Shown: positions 38,083-46,561, counted from the stretch's first letter. The stretch: 64,000 nucleotides of DNA from Indolivaga macrotermitis (GCF_900128985.1 NZ_FQUC01000010.1:106383-170382), one strand, 5' to 3'. The notes: generated from the sequence alone by a model not told the origin. A program made the numbers and translations.

Positions 38083-38179
38083 GAGAAACAGATAATGTTT
38101 TGATAAACTGACGATTAGATATTTCGCACCAAAATAGGCATTCACTAACAACGATTAACCGACAAAACTGAATATTATT

Positions 38180-38767
38180 ATGAGTAAGAAATTTCAAAAT
38201 ACAACAGCCGATTATTTAGAGTGGGATAGTAATATATTGCTAATATCTAAATTGTATCAAGACCAAAATTATAAATTTTCATTATTGATTACTTTGGGTA
38301 GTTTCTTTGGTGTCAGAATTTCTGACCTCTTAAATTTGAAATGGTGCGATATACTCAATACTAATACACTAAACATTATTGAGAAGAAAACTAAAAAACA
38401 ACGTACCATCAAAATAAATGACCAACTGAAAAAGCATATCCAAGCTTGTTATAAAGAAATTAAGCCTCAAACAACCGATGATTTTATTTTTACAAGTCAA
38501 AAAGGTTCTGTCTATTCAGTGCAAAGAATTAATGTTGTTTTTAAGGAAATTAGAGTGAGATACAATCTCAAAATTAAAAACTTCTCTACTCATACTATGA
38601 GGAAAACATTTGGTCGTCAAGTTTATAATAATGCAGGTAATAATGCAGAATTAGCATTAGTGAAACTCTCTGAATTATTCAATCACTCAGATGTCAGGAC
38701 TACAAGAAAATATCTTGGATTGCGTTCAGAGGAATTAATGGAGGCTTATGATTTATTGAGCTTTTAA
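38180..38767 (+). CDS. Minimal tyrosine recombinase (catalytic domain only)
   Basis: 195 residues that cover only the catalytic domain of the tyrosine recombinase family. All expected residues are present: R46 in FFGVRISDLLNLKW, a lysine in the KKTKKQRTIKI hairpin, H138-x-x-R141 in THTMRKTF, H169 in LFNHSD, and nucleophile Y178 in TTRKYLG. There is no arm- or core-binding domain beyond about 35 residues. Last gene of the repressed operon, and its stop overlaps the stop of the convergent XRE-NADAR gene by 4 bp. It could serve excision, dimer resolution or a local inversion. Confidence 0.88.
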   Translation: MSKKFQNTTADYLEWDSNILLISKLYQDQNYKFSLLITLGSFFGVRISDLLNLKWCDILNTNTLNIIEKKTKKQRTIKINDQLKKHIQACYKEIKPQTTDDFIFTSQKGSVYSVQRINVVFKEIRVRYNLKIKNFSTHTMRKTFGRQVYNNAGNNAELALVKLSELFNHSDVRTTRKYLGLRSEELMEAYDLLSF

Positions 38768-39630
38768 GAAATTCTATTACCTAAAATATGAATGTCATTT
38801 GGAAGAGTATAATTTAACTTTCCATTATTATCTCTAAGAATGGTCAGAAGTTTTCCCATATTATTAACTCCTTGAAAATACCCATCTCCAACAGTTGAAT
38901 AAATTTTATCCAATTCAAAATTAATTTCTTCTTTTGATACTTTTTTTACTTTTAGAGAGCTTCGTTTTTCTGAAATAATATGACGTCTAAGAAGGTCTTT
39001 TGCTCCCCAATAAGAGGACGAAATACCGTTTTGCATGGTCGAATCTTCAATGATAGTTTTGCCATTGGTTGAATTAAGTAGGTCAACCCATTTAGGATTT
39101 TGGGCATATTTTTGAACAAGGCAGAATTTCATCCATTCAAAATTAAAGCTACTCCAATCTTTTCGCCAATGCTTTTTCAGATAAACACCATGACGAAAGA
39201 TACGTTTAGCTTTGGTAGGATTATTTTCTTTAAGAAGCTCCTCCTGAATAGATTTATCTTTAAAACCTGCTATCATATACAGCATTTCAGATGCTACAAA
39301 TTGGACACCAAACAGCTCTATTCCAAATTGTTTTGACATATTGGAAAAAGCTCCATATTCCCCATCTAATTTTCGAAAAGTAACAACATTGTGAGAATCA
39401 TATATTTCCCATTTATGCAGCTCGATTATAGGTGTGGATGTTCTAAATAGTTCAAATAAATCAACTTGCAGAAAAGAAGCTATTTTGGATAATGTTTCGA
39501 AGGTCGGATTGCCTTTATCACTCAGAGCCTGAGTAAAGCTCACAGGGTGGATATTTACACCTTCTGCAAGCTGTTTCAAAGTAAGACCTTTTCTCTTACA
39601 GATTTCACCTATCTTAAATTCATCTCGCAT
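38764..39630 (-). CDS. XRE-NADAR fusion protein
   Basis: 288 residues from ATG 39630; an upstream TTG (39648) is less likely because the stretch between them contains the -7 box. Residues 1-62 are an XRE helix-turn-helix (LTLKQLAEGVNIHPVSFTQAL). Residues about 84-265 form a NADAR domain: EYGAFSNMSKQFGIELFG, SEMLYM (E115), NPTKAKRIFRHG, a core WMKFCLVQKYAQNP, TIIEDS (E195), YWGA (208-209) and the closing GVNNMGKLLTILR. NADAR proteins are N-glycosidases acting on riboflavin precursors (YbiA) or on ADP-ribosylated guanine in DNA. A fused DNA-binding domain suggests a sensor-regulator of NAD-derived signals or damage. It sits downstream of the four-gene operon on the same strand. Confidence 0.8.
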   Translation of the reverse strand: MRDEFKIGEICKRKGLTLKQLAEGVNIHPVSFTQALSDKGNPTFETLSKIASFLQVDLFELFRTSTPIIELHKWEIYDSHNVVTFRKLDGEYGAFSNMSKQFGIELFGVQFVASEMLYMIAGFKDKSIQEELLKENNPTKAKRIFRHGVYLKKHWRKDWSSFNFEWMKFCLVQKYAQNPKWVDLLNSTNGKTIIEDSTMQNGISSSYWGAKDLLRRHIISEKRSSLKVKKVSKEEINFELDKIYSTVGDGYFQGVNNMGKLLTILRDNNGKLNYTLPNDIHILGNRIS

Positions 39631-39634
39631 AAAA

Positions 39635-39642
39635 CAAAGATA
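39635..39642 (-). promoter_or_regulatory. -7 box directly before XRE-NADAR
   Basis: Perfect TATCTTTG on the minus strand, ending 4 nt before the ATG at 39630. Transcription would start about at the ATG, giving a leaderless or nearly leaderless mRNA. The -33 region would fall in the inverted repeat arm 39661-39674, consistent with autoregulation. Confidence 0.45.
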
Positions 39643-39660
39643 GAGCAATTAGTGATACAT

Positions 39661-39755
39661 TAAGTAAGTGTTCATATTTATTTCACATATAAACAACTAC
39701 TATATCTTGATTGTAAGAAATAAGTATATGCTGCTTAATTGTGAACACTTACTTA
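39661..39755. repeat. 14-bp inverted repeat flanking 67 bp
   Basis: TAAGTAAGTGTTCA (39661-39674) and its exact complement (39742-39755) lie between the XRE-NADAR gene and the radical SAM gene. They may be paired operators for the XRE domain or crossover sites for a local inversion by the nearby minimal tyrosine recombinase. No terminator-type T-run is present. Confidence 0.6.
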
Positions 39756-39768
39756 TTAATAATAGATG

Positions 39769-41736
39769 TTATTCGAAATCATAAGTTAATGTGAGAGTCT
39801 TAAATTGGTCGTCCTTAATAAGCTTATCAAAATATTGTTTCATTTTAGAATAATTCAAATCTTTACTCTTTACATCATTAACATCCTCTCTTTTTATTGT
39901 ATAATGCCTTAATAACTCCAATATCTTTGGATTATCTGTCAATTGAAGATAGTTTTTAAAATCATTAGATATTACAATAGAATGAGTAAGTTCTCTTTCT
40001 TCATCAGATAGTGAATAGTAAAGAGTATGCCACATTTCTGTATAGCCCAAATCTCGGAACAAATGTCGATAAACAATATAAGTTTCAGGCATATAAAGTA
40101 TTTCAAAAAATTCGTTCATATTTTTACCAAAAGCTTCAGTAAAGAAACTTCGTCCAGGAGCAACAATCCCTTTGGTTACGTTAAGAACAGATTGGATAGC
40201 TCGAATAAACTTTTTGTTCCAATGAGAACCAATAAAGGTTCTGTCTTTTGCTTCCTCTCCAAATAGTGGAATGTATTTCATTGGAAATGAGTATATATGT
40301 ATATTAAGTTCCTCTCCTAATTCTACGTTAAATTGTAATCTGTTATATAAATCTTCAGGGGTGTCCTTAAAATTATACAAGATATAATTTGACAATTCTT
40401 TTATATTATATTTTGCTGCTAACCTTACAGAATTTTCATATTTATCTTTTATTTCCCAATAGTCAAATGCTACTCTCAAAGGTCGAATAGGAATTTCACT
40501 CATTAGCTTCATTAAATCTTCAGTAATATACCTTGCGTCTACACCTTGATTGAAGTCCACAAAGCGTTGTTTAGGCTTCTGAGGTCTATATCGTTCATAT
40601 ATATCTTTTAGCTTCTCATAGGCTTTTAAAACACCTTCCTTTGTTATAGTCTCTATTTTTATTAGATTATATTCATCTAAAGTATTGTAAAAAGTCTGTT
40701 GAGTATTACTTCTCAGCTTTTTCAATAATTCATGAAATAGAAAATAGCATCTGCGAACATATGCTTTATCATTCATTCCTTTCTTGAGATTTCTAATAGA
40801 AATTTCTAATTGGTTAGGCTCAATATAAGTTGCTCCATTGTAAAATCCCATTTCTTTAATTTCTTCTATAATCTCAGGAAATCTTGGAGAAGCTAATACG
40901 TTGTTGTCCATCAATAGTAGGTGCTGTTGTTCACCATATATTTCATTTATTTCAGAAAATTTGTCAATGGTATCAACTTTTGCTTTGTATGTTGGCTCTA
41001 ATATTGGTACAGAACAGAACACACACTTCCTTGTGCAACCTTTTGTCATATAAGTAAAATATGCACTTCCTGTTGGATAGATATATTCTATTTCATCAAG
41101 TATTGAATAATCAAGAGGTAGATTGTCTATAATAATGCCTTTCGCTTTTTTGTTATTAGGGTCAAGAATATCAGGTTTATCAAGCAATCCTTTATACGGC
41201 TTTATACCTGTTTCTTGTTCAAGTTCTTCATATAATAAAGATGCAAGTACTCCCCCTACCCAAATCTTTTTTTGATTGGTTACTAAATTTTTAGCATACT
41301 GTATAGCTTCTACTGTTACTTTCCAATAAAATGTGAATAAGGTAGTTATGTATATTCTGTCCCACTTGGGAAAGTTGTCGTAATCTTTCTTATAGTATAC
41401 CGCAGCAAAATATGTAATACAATTTACTATTAGAGATTTATATTTTGAGTTTTCAATGTTTAAATCCTCTAAGAATAGGTTTCTTTTAGTTTTGATATAA
41501 TTCCTTATTGTTGAATGTTTCCTTCTCCAATCTTGTTCGTTGTCAATCTTTATTAGCTTATGGATACATTCTTCAGTCATTTGGTCTAATACTAAATCTT
41601 TTAAATCACCTTTAAAAAACATAACATTATCACCTAACATTTTATGATAGGTTGCTATTTTCATTAGACCAATAGGGGGATATTTATTCTTATATTTAGG
41701 TTCTATAAGAAGAATATTTCTTCTTTTATTACTCAT
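39769..41736 (-). CDS. Radical SAM protein with B12-binding-like N-terminus
   Basis: 655 residues. The first 200 look like a degenerate B12-binding Rossmann domain (IEPKYKNKYPPIGLMKIATYHKMLGD; KIWVGGVLAS at 157-166). The radical SAM cluster motif C234-TRK-C238-VF-C241 follows in GCTRKCVFCSV, with a TIM-barrel (LLLMDNNVLAS, VDFNQGVDARYI, YILYNFKDTPEDLYNRL). The C-terminal 180 residues are helical and of no known family. Members modify tRNA, peptides or cofactors by radical chemistry; no substrate can be named. It is the last gene of the four-gene operon, and its ATG overlaps the GHKL stop by 4 bp. Confidence 0.88.
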   Translation of the reverse strand: MSNKRRNILLIEPKYKNKYPPIGLMKIATYHKMLGDNVMFFKGDLKDLVLDQMTEECIHKLIKIDNEQDWRRKHSTIRNYIKTKRNLFLEDLNIENSKYKSLIVNCITYFAAVYYKKDYDNFPKWDRIYITTLFTFYWKVTVEAIQYAKNLVTNQKKIWVGGVLASLLYEELEQETGIKPYKGLLDKPDILDPNNKKAKGIIIDNLPLDYSILDEIEYIYPTGSAYFTYMTKGCTRKCVFCSVPILEPTYKAKVDTIDKFSEINEIYGEQQHLLLMDNNVLASPRFPEIIEEIKEMGFYNGATYIEPNQLEISIRNLKKGMNDKAYVRRCYFLFHELLKKLRSNTQQTFYNTLDEYNLIKIETITKEGVLKAYEKLKDIYERYRPQKPKQRFVDFNQGVDARYITEDLMKLMSEIPIRPLRVAFDYWEIKDKYENSVRLAAKYNIKELSNYILYNFKDTPEDLYNRLQFNVELGEELNIHIYSFPMKYIPLFGEEAKDRTFIGSHWNKKFIRAIQSVLNVTKGIVAPGRSFFTEAFGKNMNEFFEILYMPETYIVYRHLFRDLGYTEMWHTLYYSLSDEERELTHSIVISNDFKNYLQLTDNPKILELLRHYTIKREDVNDVKSKDLNYSKMKQYFDKLIKDDQFKTLTLTYDFE

Positions 41737-43301
41737 TTTATTTCTTCTTCTATTTTACAAATCAAATCTTCAGCACTACCATTGTCAAGCACATCTCGAA
41801 TGATTGTGAAAATTTTTCCGACAAATTTACGTTCTTTATTACTTAATCGACTCAATTTATCTGTTCTAAATTTAGTTTTATCTTGCTTTCCTTCACTAAT
41901 CGTTAGAGTCGTACTAATGCTTGTTGTTTCAGGCTGAATAACTCTTGTTAATATCCGTTGAATAGGAATAACAGATTTTTCATCTGCTTCTTTTTGTATT
42001 TTTTCTATTTTAATTTTAGCTTTTTCTGCTTCTTCTTGCTTTACTCTTAATTGCTCAACAAATTCTTCATGCTCCTTTCTATCAGTAAATCCATCAGTTT
42101 GCTTTTGAAGATATTCTCCTTCAAATATTTTCAAACTTTCAATTCTTTTTAAAGAACTATTTAACTCGGAAGCAACATAACATAGTTTATAAACTTTAGT
42201 ATGAAAAAAAGATTTCAATTTCTGCTCGAATTCAAAAAATATTTTATTTTCAGTAAAATAATCTCGCCTTGAATTAGGTATCAAATCTGCATGAATACCA
42301 TAAATTTCACCAAAGAAATAGAAATGAAAACGCCTATCACGCTGAAGCTTTAGCAAAGTATATTCATCTCCTATTTGTATATTAGATTTACGAAGTCTAA
42401 AACCTCGCATAAAATTTATTTGGTTTAAAGATTGATTTTTTTCTGAGATACTATGCCATCCCCAAAACAAAAGCTTACCATCGGACGAATATTCTTTAAA
42501 TATTTCTATATCAATAACTTCATCTTCTTTTCTACTATTATTTTCATCACCTTTATAAATGTATGTTGAATACCCTTTAAATATTTGCTCGCAATCTTGT
42601 CCGCTATTCAAATAGATTTTATATTCATCTAATGAAATACCTACATCTTTTAGTTCTTTATAAATCTTACTTTTATAAATAAATTTTGTAGCAAATGGGA
42701 CAGGAGCTACCATCGAAAGATATTTTTTTATAGAATCCTTCTCTAATAAATCATCATTTGTTACATTTTTAAGTATTACCTTAAAATAGTGCTCATCAGA
42801 GTCTTCTTTTTCTATTGAGAAAGTAGTAACTTCCCTAATAACAGATATTGCATCTTCCTTTATATTTCGGTTATTGATGATATTTTTTAATTCTAAAGCA
42901 TTCCATGTGAGAATAGACTTTTTATTCTCACCTTTGAAAGAAGTTTCAAAAATTAGTTCATCACAGTAAGCAATGCCACCTAAACGTCCAATACCTCTAA
43001 ACCCCTTATCTACTCCTCTCTTTTTTGTGGATTGGGCTATATTTTGCAAAATAGGTTGAACTTCTGTAGATATAATACCTGTTGCGTTATCCTCTATCGA
43101 TATAGACCTTGTATCATAATCAATATTTATATGAATTTCTCCTTCAGATGATTGTATTAGTCCTTCTTTAATCGCCTTATCAATTTGGTCTGCCGAATTT
43201 TGTATATATTCTCTATAAATAAAACGGGAATCTTCATACATCCCAATTGTAAGAGACTCAATAACATCTTTTCCTATTGATGGCGTAAAGTTTGTATTCA
43301 T
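41733..43301 (-). CDS. GHKL (Hsp90-like) ATPase with coiled coil
   Basis: 522 residues. The Bergerat fold is clear: N-box E31-YIQN35-SAD38 in YREYIQNSADQI, G1 box IEDNATGI (D71, G75), and G2 box GFRGIGRLGG (100-109). The middle transducer-like region has the strand-rich pattern of Hsp90/MORC-type proteins. Residues about 400-440 are a charged coiled coil (EEFVEQLRVKQEEAEKAKIK). No nuclease domain is fused. Such ATPases in defence operons act as ATP-driven clamps. It is 2 bp after the HerA-like gene and overlaps the radical SAM gene. Confidence 0.85.
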   Translation of the reverse strand: MNTNFTPSIGKDVIESLTIGMYEDSRFIYREYIQNSADQIDKAIKEGLIQSSEGEIHINIDYDTRSISIEDNATGIISTEVQPILQNIAQSTKKRGVDKGFRGIGRLGGIAYCDELIFETSFKGENKKSILTWNALELKNIINNRNIKEDAISVIREVTTFSIEKEDSDEHYFKVILKNVTNDDLLEKDSIKKYLSMVAPVPFATKFIYKSKIYKELKDVGISLDEYKIYLNSGQDCEQIFKGYSTYIYKGDENNSRKEDEVIDIEIFKEYSSDGKLLFWGWHSISEKNQSLNQINFMRGFRLRKSNIQIGDEYTLLKLQRDRRFHFYFFGEIYGIHADLIPNSRRDYFTENKIFFEFEQKLKSFFHTKVYKLCYVASELNSSLKRIESLKIFEGEYLQKQTDGFTDRKEHEEFVEQLRVKQEEAEKAKIKIEKIQKEADEKSVIPIQRILTRVIQPETTSISTTLTISEGKQDKTKFRTDKLSRLSNKERKFVGKIFTIIRDVLDNGSAEDLICKIEEEIK

Positions 43302-43303
43302 AT

Positions 43304-44965
43304 TTATTTAAATTGTTTATAGATAGGTTTAGGGAACTTTATATTTAATAGTGACCTAAAAACAGGATTTTGTATAACATATTCCCCCTGTTTTAATCTT
43401 GTAAGCATAGATTTATAGACTTTAGGTACATATTGATAATCAGATTTTGATAATTCTATTGCGTTAGTTCTTCCATAAGCATGGGTAGCACAGTTTCCTT
43501 TAACCCTATCATGAATGTCGCTCTTAAACTGTTCTGCCGAGAATAAAATTATACCAAGAGAACGACCTCTTTCTGTGATATCTAATAATTGCCTTAAAAT
43601 TGGAGAGCTTTTAGGTACATCTTTTGATGCATATTTATTTAATTCATCAATAAATACAATAATTTTAGAAGGAATCTCAGCCTCACTTCTATCATTTGCT
43701 TGCCCCAATTTTAACTCATAAATAGCCCTCATAACATCTCCGAAAACAAAACCTTGCGTATCCTCATCAAGTTTAGCAACATCAATAACATGAATATCGT
43801 TCTTTTGTATATCTAAAATAGAAGAATATAACCTTGTCTCTTTACTATTAGGTTGATTGTTTATAGAGTTTGAGAATATAGTTGTCTTTTCAATAGTTTT
43901 TCTGAATAATCTATAAAACTTACGCCAACTTAATACAGAAATTGAATCACTATCTCTTTTGCCTGCGTTCCCTGCCTTTGTGCTATTATATATTTCTGAT
44001 AATAACTCATTCCAATTAGTAATACCATTAAACGCTCCTTGACCTGTGGCAATATAATTGACTATTGATTCCATTGTCTGAGTCGGGTCATCAATATTTG
44101 AAAATAGTAAGTCTATATTTTCTTTATCTTCATCAAAAATATATTTATATAAGAAAGCCTTATCTAATTGCATTTGACTTTTTACATCTTTTCCATATGT
44201 TGATGATACTATATCTTTAGAGTAGGGATAGAAATACTTTACATTTTCAAATGGTTTAGGCGTCAATCCCAACATTCGATATATATCTTTATCTTCCTCT
44301 GTAAGGTCATCATTATCTTCATCTATCGCTAAAAGGTCACGACCCTTTACGTTAAACATTACAAAAGCAACAGATTCATTTTGGTCTGACTTTAAATATT
44401 GTTCTTGTATGGCTTTCATTAAAAACATGGCGTAAGACGTCTTTGAAGCTAATCCTGAAATACCTGATATGTTGAGATGTGCACCTTCGGGACCAATTAG
44501 AAAATGCGAATTAAAATGAACAGGGATAGTAATGCTATCAGGTTCTTCATACATTTCAAGATATCCACAAGGTAATGGATTTTTTATTTCATTTAGTCCA
44601 AGAGCTTCCTTTACATCTTTTTCAGTAGCAATACTAACACTTGCACCATCTAATACAGGAGTATAAAACCCTTTAGTATTACCTACAACTTTTGCTCTAA
44701 CATAATTCATCCCTATTCTTTCAGTGTATTTAGGTTCATATTTTACATCACCAAAATCACTCGAAATATATCCTGCTAAAAAACTTGAACTATCAGTAAG
44801 ATGAGAAATTTCCTCTACAACTCCAAATGTTGTAGATTCCTTAATATGGTTAACTTTAACAACGTCAAAAGGTCGTATTATTAATTCTTTGTCAGTCCAA
44901 AAGAAGAACTCGTCAACTGTTGTTGGAATTTTTTCAGTTGCTATTATTTTTCCAATTTGTTTCAT
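43304..44965 (-). CDS. HerA-like ATPase/translocase (DUF87 type)
   Basis: 553 residues. The N-terminus (1-125) resembles the HAS-barrel of HerA (RPFDVVKVNHIKESTTFGVVEEI). The P-loop is GISGLASKTS (168-177), Walker B is IIVFIDELNKYA (D440-E441), and ERGRSLGIILFSAEQ has the arginine-finger/sensor layout of HerA. The tail NCATHAYGRT also matches. HerA forms a hexamer that threads DNA through the ring and feeds a NurA nuclease. It starts directly after the NurA-like stop (TAA then ATG with no gap), so tight coupling is likely. Confidence 0.85.
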   Translation of the reverse strand: MKQIGKIIATEKIPTTVDEFFFWTDKELIIRPFDVVKVNHIKESTTFGVVEEISHLTDSSSFLAGYISSDFGDVKYEPKYTERIGMNYVRAKVVGNTKGFYTPVLDGASVSIATEKDVKEALGLNEIKNPLPCGYLEMYEEPDSITIPVHFNSHFLIGPEGAHLNISGISGLASKTSYAMFLMKAIQEQYLKSDQNESVAFVMFNVKGRDLLAIDEDNDDLTEEDKDIYRMLGLTPKPFENVKYFYPYSKDIVSSTYGKDVKSQMQLDKAFLYKYIFDEDKENIDLLFSNIDDPTQTMESIVNYIATGQGAFNGITNWNELLSEIYNSTKAGNAGKRDSDSISVLSWRKFYRLFRKTIEKTTIFSNSINNQPNSKETRLYSSILDIQKNDIHVIDVAKLDEDTQGFVFGDVMRAIYELKLGQANDRSEAEIPSKIIVFIDELNKYASKDVPKSSPILRQLLDITERGRSLGIILFSAEQFKSDIHDRVKGNCATHAYGRTNAIELSKSDYQYVPKVYKSMLTRLKQGEYVIQNPVFRSLLNIKFPKPIYKQFK

Positions 44966-46150
44966 TTAAAATAGATTAAGGAAATGAATATCACTAAGGT
45001 ATTTACTTTTTAAAAATCGTTCTGTCAGATAAACAGGATAAAGATGATTAGCCCACCTACTATCCTTTCCATAACAGACAGGATTTCGTTCATTGATAAT
45101 ATTTGCGGTTAATATATCAACTAATTCAGAGTCAATTCCCCGTTGAATTTCTTCTTCGGTTATTAGAATTTTTTCGACTTTCACGATTCCTGCAAATGGA
45201 CTTTCTGTTCTGCTTTTTTCTCTAATTCTTACATACCAAACACTATAGGTGTAATCTCCCAAGAATGACCATTTTTCTCTATCATGTTGAAACATAAACG
45301 CAGGAGTCCTATGATATAATTGTAAATTAGCTAATGCAGCAGCATTACTTTTTCCACTTTTATCTTTACTAAATTCAGGATTAAATAATTTTGATACCCC
45401 AATAACCCACCTGTAATTATTTTTGATTTTTGCTAACTCTTTAATATCAGAAGTTTTTTGGGGTCTATATTGCAGAGAACCATCTTTTATTAAATAACAA
45501 CATTCATTTAGATGATTTTTAGTAGTTAAGTCTGAAATGATTTTTTTCTCACTGTTTATCATCTCATCTTGAATTGTAGCAATGCCCAAATGTTCATACT
45601 TTGAATCTTCTGTACTATTTGTTTGTTTCGAAGAATAGCTCAGTATTTTTGAGAAGTTTAAACCTGTTCTTTTAACTCTTTCTACAGAATTTATTTTATC
45701 TTTCAAATTATTGAAAAATAAATTTGCATTCCGTATCTCAGGATTAGCTTCAGATGGCAAAGACATTACGAGGTCATTGTCTAATGCTTTACATTTAAAA
45801 TTTCGAGGACTTAATCTTTCACAACAAGCAACTCCAATTTGTCCTGCCATGATTGGAAATATCCTTTTGTTTATTTCAATATCATCTACCTTATACGCTC
45901 TTCTTGACCCATCTAAAAAATAGCGAAATAAAGGCTCTTGTTCTGATAATGTCAGTGCTAATTTTGATACATCTTTTGTTTTCTTCAAAGAAGTATCAAT
46001 TTCTCCATATCTATCTTTAAAAATTGAAAATGTTTGTGATTCCTCATAACTAAGAGTAGGAACTCTTAACTCTTCATCTGCACAATATTTGTAGGAATTA
46101 TAACAAACTCCATTTGTTGATTCTTCTAATATTGTACGAATATTTTTCAT
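44966..46150 (-). CDS. NurA-like nuclease
   Basis: 394 residues. The NurA pattern is visible across the protein: first acidic DGS motif D80 in FRYFLDGSRRAY, glutamates in IQDEMINSEKKIISDL (about 194-209), second DGSL motif D223 in LIKDGSLQY, WVIGVSK (K254), and the C-terminal HLYP (H369-P372). NurA enzymes are 5'-3' exo- and endonucleases that pair with HerA for end resection in archaea; in bacteria such pairs occur in defence loci. It is the first gene of the operon, with a -7 box and palindrome at 46195-46216. The assignment is from motif order, not from a search. Confidence 0.7.
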   Translation of the reverse strand: MKNIRTILEESTNGVCYNSYKYCADEELRVPTLSYEESQTFSIFKDRYGEIDTSLKKTKDVSKLALTLSEQEPLFRYFLDGSRRAYKVDDIEINKRIFPIMAGQIGVACCERLSPRNFKCKALDNDLVMSLPSEANPEIRNANLFFNNLKDKINSVERVKRTGLNFSKILSYSSKQTNSTEDSKYEHLGIATIQDEMINSEKKIISDLTTKNHLNECCYLIKDGSLQYRPQKTSDIKELAKIKNNYRWVIGVSKLFNPEFSKDKSGKSNAAALANLQLYHRTPAFMFQHDREKWSFLGDYTYSVWYVRIREKSRTESPFAGIVKVEKILITEEEIQRGIDSELVDILTANIINERNPVCYGKDSRWANHLYPVYLTERFLKSKYLSDIHFLNLF

Positions 46151-46194
46151 TGATAGCTAATTATAATCTTTGAATCTAACCGATTTAACTTTTG

Positions 46195-46216
46195 CAAATG
46201 TAAACATTTATTTACA
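46195..46216 (-). promoter_or_regulatory. Promoter and palindromic operator of the four-gene operon
   Basis: On the minus strand a perfect -7 box TACATTTG (46195-46202) overlaps a perfect palindrome TGTAAACATTTATTTACA (46199-46216; 6-bp arms, 6-bp spacer). The predicted start is about 38 nt before the NurA-like ATG. A repressor here would block polymerase. No good -33 box was found at standard spacing. Confidence 0.5.
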
Positions 46217-46272
46217 ATGTTAATTATATAAATCTAAGGAAGTATAGAACTAAATTGAGATAAAAATAAAAT

Positions 46273-46414
46273 ATGCGACCACTTTTGCGGAAAAATGCGA
46301 CTGAATTATGTGTCTTTGCATCAGCTATTTAAATATTTCTTTGTTGTAATTACTAATTATAAATCGTTGCCTTTTTAATAATTTATAATGATTTTGGTCG
46401 CAAAGTAGTCGCAT
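46273..46414. repeat. ATGCGAC repeats near the right end of the island
   Basis: ATGCGAC occurs at 46273-46279 (extended form ATGCGACCACTTTTGCG) and 46295-46301, and inverted at 46408-46414 (part of GGTCGCAAAGTAGTCGCAT, 46396-46414). The two extended copies are near-perfect inverted repeats of about 17 bp. The gap 46151-46561 has no ORF, so these are probably binding sites for integration or replication proteins. Confidence 0.45.
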
Positions 46415-46485
46415 TCGATAGTTTTGAGGATTGCGCCAACTGACGTACGGGTAACTGTAATAGAATTCGATGCAAATAGTTAAAC

Positions 46486-46509
46486 TTTGTTATTCGTTTT
46501 GTTTCCACC
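46486..46509 (+). repeat. 24-bp direct repeat, right copy (candidate integrase arm site)
   Basis: Exact copy of 30854-30877 in the same orientation, 52 bp inside attR. Neither copy is in a coding sequence; the left copy lies in the integrase leader. Confidence 0.6.
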
Positions 46510-46518
46510 TAAAAGAAA

Positions 46519-46549
46519 AAGCACCTATGAAATATATTCATAAGTGCTT
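46519..46549 (-). terminator. Island-encoded terminator for the host tRNA
   Basis: 13-bp stem (46519-46531 with 46537-46549) and 5-nt loop, whose only imperfect pair is G-U in the minus-strand RNA. On the minus strand it is followed by TTTTTCTTTT. It lies 13 bp beyond the 3' end of the intact tRNA, inside the island. Confidence 0.75.
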
Positions 46550-46561
46550 CATTTTCAATAA

